This document shows, in pieces, positions 6,914 through 12,807 of a stretch of 21,303 nt of DNA. Numbering within the stretch: position 1 is the first letter of the stretch; every line of letters starts with the position of its first letter. The translations under genes and the position numbers were made by a program. The stretch is from positions 1 through 21,303 of the forward strand of contig JAFWOX010000104.1 of the NCBI GenBank assembly GCA_017545325.1, in the 5' to 3' direction. The stretch is from Oscillospiraceae bacterium. Its GTDB lineage: Bacteria; Bacillota_A; Clostridia; Oscillospirales; Oscillospiraceae. The notes beneath the pieces were generated by a model that ran no database searches, was not told the DNA's origin, and worked only from the letters and a program-made list of their open reading frames with translations.

Positions 6914-8383
6914 TTGATCATCTGTCTGGAGGGGCATGACTGCCGCCACGCCGTGGAGCAGGCCCTTCTTTCCTGGCTCCCGGATCGGGACCGGGTCTGG
7001 GGCGGCAGCCCGCCGGAGACCGGGGATCTTCTGGTCTCCCGCCTGTATGCCGGGGAGCTTCCTCCCCGGGCCTTTGCCCGGCTGCGCCTGGATGGGGCCG
7101 AGGGCGAGGGGGAGGCCCTGCTGGAGGGCCCCTGGCCGGAGGAGGCGCTGCTGCGCCGCCGGGCGGAGCAGCGGCTGGTGAAGACCGCCCTGTACCGGGC
7201 CCTGACGGCCTGCACCGGGGAGGAGCTCCCCTGGGGCGCCCTCACCGGGGTGCGCCCCGCCAAGCTGGCCGCCCGCCTTCTGGCGGAGACGGGGGATGAT
7301 CCCGGGCGGGCGGCGGAGGCCATGGAACGGATCTACAGCCTGAGCCCGGACCGGGCGCGCCTCTGCGCGGAGGCGGGCCGGGCCAGCCGCCGGGTCTCCG
7401 AAGCCCTGGAGGACCGGGACGCGGTGCTGTACCTGGGGATCCCCTTCTGCCCCAGCCGCTGCGCCTACTGCTCCTTCGTGAGCCACAGCGTGGAGAAGTC
7501 CCTGGCCCTGGTGGAGCCCTATGTGGACGCCCTGTGCCGGGAGCTGGAGGGTACGGCGGAGCTGGTGCGGGAAACCGGTCTGCGCCTCCGGGCCTTCTAT
7601 ATGGGGGGCGGCACCCCCACCACCCTGAGCGCCCCCCAGCTGGACCGGGTCCTGGGCCTGCTGCGGGAGAAGTTCGACTGGACCGCCTGCGGCGAATGGA
7701 CCGTGGAGGCCGGAAGGCCGGATACCCTGGACCGGGAGAAGCTTGCGGTGCTGGCAAAGCACGGCACGGACCGGATCAGCATCAATCCCCAGACCATGGA
7801 GGACCGGGTGCTGGCAGCCATCGGAAGGAAGCACAGCGCGGCGGATATCGAAGCCTGCTTCCGCATGGCCAGGGAGGTCTTCCCCGGCGAGATCAATATG
7901 GATCTCATCGCCGGACTGCCGGAGGATACGGAGGCGGGCTTTGCCCGGAGCCTGGACCGGGTCCTGGCCCTGGGCCCGGAAAACATCACGGTCCACTGCC
8001 TCACCCGGAAGCGGGGGGCGGACCTGAACGCCCGGGAGGGGACCTATCCCGGCGGGGCGGAGGTCTCCCGGATGCTGGACCGCGCCCGGGACCGGCTCAC
8101 GGGAGGGGGCTACCATCCCTACTACCTGTACCGGCAGAAGTTTTCCGCCGGAGGGCTGGAGAACACCGGCTGGGCGAAGCCGGGGACGGAGTGCCTGTAC
8201 AACGTCTGCATGATGGAGGAGCTATGCCATGTCCTCTCCCTGGGGGCGGGGGGCGTCTCCAAGCGCCTCTGGCGGGAGAGCGGCGCCATCCGCCGGGCGG
8301 TGAACAAAAAATACCCGAAGGAATACCTGGATTCCCCCGGGGACGCCGTGGAGCGGAAACGAATCCTTTTTCAGGGGCCGTGA
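6914..8383 (+). CDS. hemZ: HemZ-type radical SAM protein (oxygen-independent coproporphyrinogen oxidase-like)
   Basis: A 489-residue radical SAM enzyme. The iron-sulphur motif PFCPSRCAYCSF gives Cys179, Cys183 and Cys186, and YMGGGTPT (229-236) is the SAM-binding glycine motif. A roughly 165-residue N-terminal domain lies before it, and the C-terminal segments PYYLYRQK, LENTGWAKPGTECLYN and SLGAGGVSK are typical of HemZ rather than HemN. HemZ is annotated as coproporphyrinogen dehydrogenase; its true role is unsettled. The start is TTG at 6914, chosen because GGAGG at 6901-6905, within the end of the MBL gene, stands at the right distance and no better start fits. No terminator is obvious after it. 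No other haem genes are in the window. Confidence 0.92.
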   Translation: MIICLEGHDCRHAVEQALLSWLPDRDRVWGGSPPETGDLLVSRLYAGELPPRAFARLRLDGAEGEGEALLEGPWPEEALLRRRAEQRLVKTALYRALTACTGEELPWGALTGVRPAKLAARLLAETGDDPGRAAEAMERIYSLSPDRARLCAEAGRASRRVSEALEDRDAVLYLGIPFCPSRCAYCSFVSHSVEKSLALVEPYVDALCRELEGTAELVRETGLRLRAFYMGGGTPTTLSAPQLDRVLGLLREKFDWTACGEWTVEAGRPDTLDREKLAVLAKHGTDRISINPQTMEDRVLAAIGRKHSAADIEACFRMAREVFPGEINMDLIAGLPEDTEAGFARSLDRVLALGPENITVHCLTRKRGADLNAREGTYPGGAEVSRMLDRARDRLTGGGYHPYYLYRQKFSAGGLENTGWAKPGTECLYNVCMMEELCHVLSLGAGGVSKRLWRESGAIRRAVNKKYPKEYLDSPGDAVERKRILFQGP

Positions 8384-8397
8384 GCCGAAAAAACCCA

Positions 8398-8427
8398 TTT
8401 ACAAAGGGCGCGGAGCCATTGTATAAT
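8398..8427 (+). promoter_or_regulatory. Sigma-A promoter of the cytidylate kinase-like gene
   Basis: TTTACA (8398-8403), an 18-base spacer and a perfect TATAAT (8422-8427). It lies just after the hemZ stop and leaves a leader of about 100 bases before the ATG at 8535. Confidence 0.7.
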
Positions 8428-8450
8428 AATGTCGAATACGGATCAGACCG

Positions 8451-8517
8451 CACCGGGAGTCCCTCTCCCGGTGGGTGGCCGCGGACCAGGGCTCCCGCTT
8501 TGCTCCGGCGGTCACGG
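8451..8517 (+). other. Structured leader RNA of the kinase-like gene
   Basis: In the predicted leader, CACCGGGAG (8451-8459) pairs perfectly with CTCCCGGTG (8465-8473) around a five-base loop. Next, CCG and GACC (8479-8481, 8484-8487) can pair with GGTC and CGG (8510-8513, 8515-8517), enclosing a GC-rich loop. No U-tract follows and the fold does not match a riboswitch I recognise. It could control translation, as the ribosome binding site GGAGGAGG begins only a few bases later (8521). Confidence 0.4.
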
Positions 8518-8534
8518 CAGGGAGGAGGAAAGAC

Positions 8535-9164
8535 ATGGCGCATTCCATCATCACCATCAGCCGGGAGATCGGCACCGGCGCCCGGCTCATCGGGCGAGAG
8601 CTGGCGGCCATGCTGGGCTTCGGGTACTATGACCGGGCCCTGATCGAAATGGCCGCGGAGAAAAGCGGACTCAGCGAGGAGTTCATCGAGCGGACGGAGG
8701 AAAAGGCCTCCAACAGCTTCCTGTACAACCTGGCCACCGCCGCCTATATCTCCTCCGAACTGAGCATGCAGTACACCGTTCCCGTGAACGACCGGGCCTT
8801 CATGGTCCAGTCCGAGGTCATCCGGGATATCGCCCGCAGCGGGGACGGGGTCATCGTCGGCCGCTGCGCGGACTATGTCCTGCGGGATCACCCCAGCCTG
8901 CTCCGGGTCTTCATCTATGCGGACAAGCAGGACCGGCTGAACCGCATCGTGAACGAGTACGGCCAGGATCCCAAGAATGCCGAAAGCGTCCTGAACAAAA
9001 TCGATAAGGGCCGGGCCAACTACCACAAGTTCTATACCGGCACCCCCTGGCGCAGCCTGGATAACTACGACCTCTGCGTCAATACCTCCGTGGTGGGCAT
9101 CACCGGCGCCGTCATGGCCATCAAGGCCGCGGCGGAGGAAAAATTCGGATTGAAAAAGGATTGA
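8535..9164 (+). CDS. Cytidylate kinase-like family protein
   Basis: A 209-residue P-loop protein of the cytidylate kinase-like family (AAA_26-like), common in Clostridia. The N-terminal ITISREIGTGARLIG (residues 6-20) is this family's modified Walker A, lacking the usual GKST lysine-serine pair. YYDRALI (31-37), VIVGRCADYVL (107-115 region), the LID-like stretch RLNRIVNEYG, and KGRANYHKFYTG (158-169) are further family features. True Cmk phosphorylates CMP and dCMP; activity of this branch is unproven and the substrate should not be assumed. GGAGGAGG before the ATG at 8535 sets the start; the frame is open upstream but only into the leader. It has its own promoter and terminator, so it is a single-gene unit. 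Confidence 0.85.
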   Translation: MAHSIITISREIGTGARLIGRELAAMLGFGYYDRALIEMAAEKSGLSEEFIERTEEKASNSFLYNLATAAYISSELSMQYTVPVNDRAFMVQSEVIRDIARSGDGVIVGRCADYVLRDHPSLLRVFIYADKQDRLNRIVNEYGQDPKNAESVLNKIDKGRANYHKFYTGTPWRSLDNYDLCVNTSVVGITGAVMAIKAAAEEKFGLKKD

Positions 9165-9184
9165 GCGGAATCCTGCATTTTTTG

Positions 9185-9223
9185 CAGCGGCAGAGGAGCA
9201 CGCTTCCTCTGCCGCTGTTTTTT
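9185..9223 (+). terminator. Intrinsic terminator of the kinase-like gene
   Basis: A perfect 13-bp stem (9185-9197 with 9205-9217, seven-base loop) is followed directly by TTTTTT (9218-9223). It stands about 20 bases after the stop codon. Confidence 0.93.
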
Positions 9224-9261
9224 CGTCCTTTTTGCCCCGGAGCGTCCGGTGCCGCGCAAAA

Positions 9262-9295
9262 TGCAAAAACAAGCCGATATTTCAAAGTTTTTGCA
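9262..9295. repeat. Perfect 9-bp inverted repeat
   Basis: TGCAAAAAC (9262-9270) and GTTTTTGCA (9287-9295) are perfect complements separated by 16 bases. It may be a hairpin or the end of an inserted element. Confidence 0.5.
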
Positions 9296-9374
9296 ATGAT
9301 CTGCTATATTCCTTTGTGATGAATTCAGTTGCCCATAACAAAAAGAATGAACAGGGACACGACTTCTGAATCCA

Positions 9375-9393
9375 TCATATCTGGAAGATATGA
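9375..9393. repeat. Perfect 8-bp hairpin with three-base loop
   Basis: TCATATCT (9375-9382), GGA, AGATATGA (9386-9393). It lies in the AT-richer part of the gene-free region. Confidence 0.5.
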
Positions 9394-9509
9394 AGCTTCT
9401 GTGCGATGACCTGTGGGAAATGGAAGATGGTAAACTCGCCTCAATTGGGTGAACCATGATCGGCAGAATAAACACGGTGGCAGCCTCGACATATAAACCG
9501 GTATAAACC

Positions 9510-9600
9510 GGGACGGTTCCGATTTCCGATCTTGGTCATTCATCAAACCTGCCCCGATCTTCTGTTTTAAACATTGATTGCGGGAAACTGGAACCGTCCC
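9510..9600. repeat. 91-bp unit bounded by 11-bp inverted repeats (REP/MITE-like)
   Basis: GGGACGGTTCC (9510-9520) and its exact complement GGAACCGTCCC (9590-9600) bound a 91-bp unit. A tandem repeat of ATAAACCGGT lies directly outside the left end (about 9493-9509), and the right end continues as CGTTTCTCTTGTCACC. The GGGACGGTTC word with a nearby GTGACAAGAGAA on the other strand recalls REP-like sequences associated with tyrosine-type REP transposases in Firmicutes (from memory). No transposase is encoded here, so this would be a non-autonomous copy. Confidence 0.5.
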
Positions 9601-9650
9601 CGTTTCTCTTGTCACCACGGACTACATTCTGGGCAGAAGCAATAAGAAGT

Positions 9651-9721
9651 CTCCTTGACCGCCTGATCAAGGAGAACAACTATAGGGATTATCAGCAGCT
9701 CCGTTTCAAGGGGCTGCTGAT
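9651..9721. repeat. Two consecutive perfect hairpins
   Basis: CTCCTTGA (9651-9658) pairs with TCAAGGAG (9667-9674), and ATCAGCAGC (9691-9699) with GCTGCTGAT (9713-9721). Neither is followed by a T-tract. They sit immediately right of the 91-bp unit. Confidence 0.5.
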
Positions 9722-9800
9722 TAATTTAGGTTTCTGGTTTTATGTCCTGCATTCTGGAACCCCTGTACTGGGGGCTTTCATTTTGGAAGGGGGATCCAAT

Positions 9801-9917
9801 GGGGGGAAACCGCCGCGCGGTTCCCCCCTTGGCCGGGAGGAGGGGGCCGCGGGGGAACCGTTCGGAAGGTTCCCCCGTGCGATCCTTTGATTCCTTTCCC
9901 ATCGCGGGGAAAGGAAT
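9801..9917. repeat. GC-rich hairpin cluster between convergent genes
   Basis: Three hairpins follow one another: GGGGGGAA (9801-9808) with TTCCCCCC (9821-9828); CGGGGGAACC (9850-9859) with GGTTCCCCCG (9868-9877); and ATTCCTTTCCC (9890-9900) with GGGAAAGGAAT (9907-9917). A CCCC/GGGG hairpin (9922-9934) follows. None has a clear T-tract towards either gene, but together they may stop transcription of the minus-strand fusion gene that ends at 9963. Confidence 0.5.
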
Positions 9918-9962
9918 GCTTCCCCGGCGAGGGGCCGCGCCCGCAGACGCGGGATTCTCTTT

Positions 9963-12179
9963 TTACAGGTACCGCCCCAGCACCTCCCGGTTCACCCGGT
10001 CCAGGTCCCGGAGCCGGGCGACGGCCTGGGCCTGGGATTCCCCGCCGCTGCTCTCCAGGGCGGAGCGCACCAGGGCGCAGAGCCCTTCGGCGGTCACGTC
10101 CTCCAGGTCCACATACCGATCCTGGCCGATATACCGCAGGAAGGCCCGCACCTTGGGATCGTACACCACCCCCACCAGGGGCACCCCCTGGCCGGCGGCG
10201 AAGATGAGGCCGTGGAGGCGCATGGAGACCACCGCCTTCATGCGGGAGAGGATGGCCGTGACGCTCTCCCGATCCGAAGCGCCGGGGAGCAGATGATAGG
10301 GTATGCTGAGCTTCTTCGCCGCCAGCTCCGCCGCCGCGGGATCCCGGCTCTGGTCGATGGGCAGGAACACGGGGGTGAGCCCCATTTCCCGGGAAAGGAT
10401 CTCCGCCGCCCGGGCGAAGGCCTCCGCCTTCTCCTCGAAGCCCGGCCAGGGCCGCAGGGCGAAGCAGAGATAATCGCCCTTGGGATCCAGCCCCGCGGAG
10501 AGCATGGCGCTCTCCGTCCGGTCCTCCCCCGGCCCCTCCAGGGTGAGGGAGGGATCCGCCGCCAGAAGGATCTCCGGTCCCTCCACCCCCATGCGCAGGA
10601 GCTCCTCCCGGGAATGGTCCTCCCGGAGGGTGATCACGTCCACATTTTTGTTGATGGTTTTTGCGCTGAGCTTCCGGTCACCCGGGTACTTCACCGGGCC
10701 GATGCCGCAGCCGTACATGGCCACATGGGCGCCCCGGCGCCTGGCTGCCGCCAGGGTATAGAGGTAGAACCACAGGCTCCGGCGGCTGGTCACATCCTGG
10801 ATCAGGCTGCCGCCCCCGCTCAGCAGGAGCTTCGTCCGCCCCGCCAGCCTCCAGAAGGCCAGGAGGTCGAAGGTATGCACCGCCCGGACACGATGGGCCA
10901 TACGGGTGGCCCTGGGATCCCGGGACACGGCATAGATGGTCGCATCCGGATCCGCCTCCCGGATCTCCCGGAGAATGGCCTCCAGGATGGCCTCGTCCCC
11001 CACGTTCCCCCGGCCGTAGGCGCCGCAGACGGTGACGGCGCTCTGCCGTTCCTCCCTCCGCTTCCACCGGCGCAGAACGGAATCGTAGATATCCAGCTGG
11101 GTCTGCACCGTGGCCTCCAGGGAGAATTCCCGCCGGGTCTTCTCCCGCAGCTTTTCCGCGCTGCGCTTCCGGAGGACGGGGTCCGCGGCCATTTCCGCCA
11201 GCTCCTTCCCCAGGGTCTCCCAGTCCCCCGGGGTAAACAGCAGGCCGCTCACCCCGTGGTCGATGAGCCGGGGGACGCCCCCCACCCGGGAGGCTACGGT
11301 GGCCTTGCCCCAGATCGCCCCCTCCGTCAGGGCATAGGGGAAGGTCTCGGAGAGGGAGGTCAGGGTATTGATATCCAGGGCATGATAAAAGCTGTCCGTA
11401 TCCGTGATCCAGCCCAGGAAGTGGACCCGGTCCTCCGCCCCCAGGCTCCGGGCCAGGGCCTTCAGCCGTTCCTCCTCCGGCCCGTCCCCCGCGATGAGGA
11501 GGCGGATATCCGGAAAGCTCGCCCGGGCGGCGGCGAAGCCCCGCACCAGGGTCTCGATATCCTTCACCGGGTTCAGCCGGGCGGCAATGCCCATATAGAC
11601 CGTACCCGGCTCCTCCGGCACCCCGTGGGCCGCCAGGAATTCCCTCCGGGAGACCTCCTGCCGGGGGCGGTCGAAATCCACGCCGTTATAGATGGTATAG
11701 ACCCGGTCCGGCTGAGCCATGCGCCGCCGGATGAGCATGCGGCTCATGGAATCGCTCACCCCGATGAGATAGTCCATATGCCGGAGGGCCATGAGGTTCA
11801 GCTTGCCGAAGGTCATGGCCGCCAGGGGGCGGCCCATGTAATCCAGCTTCCAGTCGCTGTGCACCGTGGAGATCAGGGGCAGGCCGGAGGAACGCTTCAG
11901 GAGCCAGGCCATGAAGTTGCCCCGGCTGCCATGGCTGTGGATCAGGTCGAAGCCCTCCTCCCGGATCATGGTCCTGAGCTCCTTCAGCACGGCCCGGAGG
12001 TCCCGGCTGGAGAGGATGCGGATATCGATGCCCATCTCCCGGGCGGCGTCGGTGAAATCCGCCTCCATGAAGCACACCAGCTTCACGGTGATATGGCCGC
12101 CCAGGGCCTTCAGCAGGCCCAGCACATGGGTCTTCGCGCCGCCCACGTCGCCGCCGCTGATGAGGGTGAGGATCTTCAT
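9963..12179 (-). CDS. csaB: Fusion of a GT4 glycosyltransferase and a CsaB-type polysaccharide pyruvyltransferase
   Basis: One uninterrupted 738-residue frame. Residues 1 to about 372 are a GT-B, family 4 glycosyltransferase: GGDVGGAKTHV (9-19), the HSHGSRGN segment (81-88), VSDSM, IYNGVD, and the E-x7-E donor-binding motif at Glu278-Glu286. Residues from about 380 to 738 are a CsaB domain: CGAYGRGNVGDEAIL (385-399), LLSGGGSLIQD (452-462) and SMRLHGLIFA (652-661, likely catalytic His656). CsaB adds a pyruvyl ketal to secondary cell-wall polysaccharide, the modification that anchors SLH-domain S-layer proteins. The fusion probably extends the glycan and pyruvylates it on the cytoplasmic face (inference). 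No break or frame change occurs at the junction. AAGGGAG at 12192-12186 precedes the ATG. It is divergent from the DUF4330 gene and ends in a hairpin cluster. Confidence 0.92.
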   Translation of the reverse strand: MKILTLISGGDVGGAKTHVLGLLKALGGHITVKLVCFMEADFTDAAREMGIDIRILSSRDLRAVLKELRTMIREEGFDLIHSHGSRGNFMAWLLKRSSGLPLISTVHSDWKLDYMGRPLAAMTFGKLNLMALRHMDYLIGVSDSMSRMLIRRRMAQPDRVYTIYNGVDFDRPRQEVSRREFLAAHGVPEEPGTVYMGIAARLNPVKDIETLVRGFAAARASFPDIRLLIAGDGPEEERLKALARSLGAEDRVHFLGWITDTDSFYHALDINTLTSLSETFPYALTEGAIWGKATVASRVGGVPRLIDHGVSGLLFTPGDWETLGKELAEMAADPVLRKRSAEKLREKTRREFSLEATVQTQLDIYDSVLRRWKRREERQSAVTVCGAYGRGNVGDEAILEAILREIREADPDATIYAVSRDPRATRMAHRVRAVHTFDLLAFWRLAGRTKLLLSGGGSLIQDVTSRRSLWFYLYTLAAARRRGAHVAMYGCGIGPVKYPGDRKLSAKTINKNVDVITLREDHSREELLRMGVEGPEILLAADPSLTLEGPGEDRTESAMLSAGLDPKGDYLCFALRPWPGFEEKAEAFARAAEILSREMGLTPVFLPIDQSRDPAAAELAAKKLSIPYHLLPGASDRESVTAILSRMKAVVSMRLHGLIFAAGQGVPLVGVVYDPKVRAFLRYIGQDRYVDLEDVTAEGLCALVRSALESSGGESQAQAVARLRDLDRVNREVLGRYL

Positions 12180-12193
12180 GCCCGTCTCCCTTC

Positions 12194-12216
12194 TTCCGGC
12201 TTGCAGGAAGCCGGAA
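12194..12216. promoter_or_regulatory. Perfect 9-bp inverted repeat in the divergent regulatory region
   Basis: TTCCGGCTT (12194-12202) and AAGCCGGAA (12208-12216) around GCAGG. It abuts the ribosome binding site of the fusion gene on the minus strand and covers the -35 box of the plus-strand promoter, so it could be an operator or a translation-blocking leader hairpin. Confidence 0.45.
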
Positions 12217-12229
12217 AACAGAGTATAAT
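12201..12229 (+). promoter_or_regulatory. Sigma-A promoter of the DUF4330-phosphatase-YgiQ run
   Basis: TTGCAG (12201-12206), 17 bases, perfect TATAAT (12224-12229). A possible second promoter, TTGTCT (12233-12238), 16 bases, TATACA (12255-12260), follows on the same strand. Confidence 0.65.
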
Positions 12230-12252
12230 GGTTTGTCTGACATTACACTCGC

Positions 12253-12282
12253 ATTATACACGCACCCACCGGGTGGTGGCAA
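12253..12282 (-). promoter_or_regulatory. Sigma-A promoter of the GT4-CsaB gene
   Basis: On the minus strand TTGCCA (12282-12277), an 18-base spacer and TATAAT (12258-12253). The spacer contains the symmetric CCACCGGGTGG (12266-12276). It points back over the plus-strand promoter, so the two face-to-face promoters overlap and may interfere. A minus-strand TATACT (about 12230-12225) is an alternative -10 with a poor -35. Confidence 0.55.
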
Positions 12283-12300
12283 TGCTTTGGAGGCAAGGGC

Positions 12301-12807
12301 ATGAAAAAAGAACGTACCTGGAAATTCAATATCGTGGATGTGGTGGTGATCCTGGTCATCGTGGCGGCGGGGCTTTTCTTCGCCTGGAAGTTCCTGCAGG
12401 CGCGGCCCAAGTCCGGCGCCAATATGGTCACCCTTCGCTATGAGGTGGAGGTGCCGGGCATGACCCGGGACCTGTATGAGGAGGTCGTCTCCTTCCTCCC
12501 CTGCCAGATGGCCGCCTCCGGGGAATGGGTGGACGGGCAGATCCTCTCCGCCACCTGGGAGCCCTGCGAGGTGACCTATATGGAGATCTCCAGCCCCGTG
12601 AACAGCAACGAGACCCAGTGGGCGAAGGTGGATCCCAATGTGGAATACGTCACCGGCGTCTTCCAGTGCGAGGCCCGGGTGCTGGCCACGGATCTGCTCA
12701 ACAAGGCCGGGACCCAGGAGATCCGGGTCGGCCGGAACCATTACCTGAAAGGGCGGGATATTGAGATCATCGGCACCATCCGCAAAATGACAAGGGAAGC
12801 GGCATGA
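12301..12807 (+). CDS. DUF4330 family membrane-anchored protein
   Basis: A 168-residue protein with the DUF4330 pattern: a short basic N-terminus, the motif WKFNIVDVVVILVIV (residues 7-21) starting a single membrane helix (about 11-32), then a soluble domain of about 130 residues with sequence LRYEVEVPGM after the anchor and a C-terminal KGRDIEIIGTI. Function unknown. These proteins are often seen near envelope polysaccharide genes, and here the gene is divergent from the GT4-CsaB gene, so a role in cell-wall glycan assembly is plausible (inference). GGAGG at 12289-12293 lies 7 bases before the ATG. Its stop overlaps the next start (ATGA, 12804-12807). Confidence 0.82.
   Translation: MKKERTWKFNIVDVVVILVIVAAGLFFAWKFLQARPKSGANMVTLRYEVEVPGMTRDLYEEVVSFLPCQMAASGEWVDGQILSATWEPCEVTYMEISSPVNSNETQWAKVDPNVEYVTGVFQCEARVLATDLLNKAGTQEIRVGRNHYLKGRDIEIIGTIRKMTREAA

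Larger units (their letters stand above)
9224..9962. other. Gene-free region of about 740 bases, AT-richer at first, then GC-rich hairpins
   Basis: No convincing gene is present. From about 9250 to 9790 base composition is clearly less GC-rich than the flanking genes and the open frames (9325-9618 minus, 9609-9890 plus) have no recognisable motifs, no ribosome binding site and run through inverted repeats. From about 9800 the sequence becomes G/C runs in hairpins. The stretch separates a terminated plus-strand gene from the end of a minus-strand gene, so it is a convergent intergenic region where insertions do little harm. I read it as decayed small mobile or REP-like elements (inference). 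Confidence 0.6.

Noticed and set aside
6068..8116. A 682-codon minus-strand open frame opposite dtd, the MBL gene and hemZ
   Set aside because: It spans three real genes on the other strand and shows only biased composition.
9401..9500. A possible group II intron remnant, as the stretch begins GTGCGA after an AT-rich border
   Set aside because: I could not find a domain V/VI hairpin, an intron end or any reverse transcriptase fragment, so the short match is not enough.
9609..9890. A 93-codon plus-strand frame with a TTG start in the gene-free region
   Set aside because: There is no ribosome binding site, the second half runs through GC hairpins and the peptide resembles nothing I know.
10212..12443. 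A 743-codon plus-strand open frame opposite the GT4-CsaB gene
   Set aside because: It mirrors a gene with clear catalytic motifs, has low-complexity composition and crosses the divergent promoter region.
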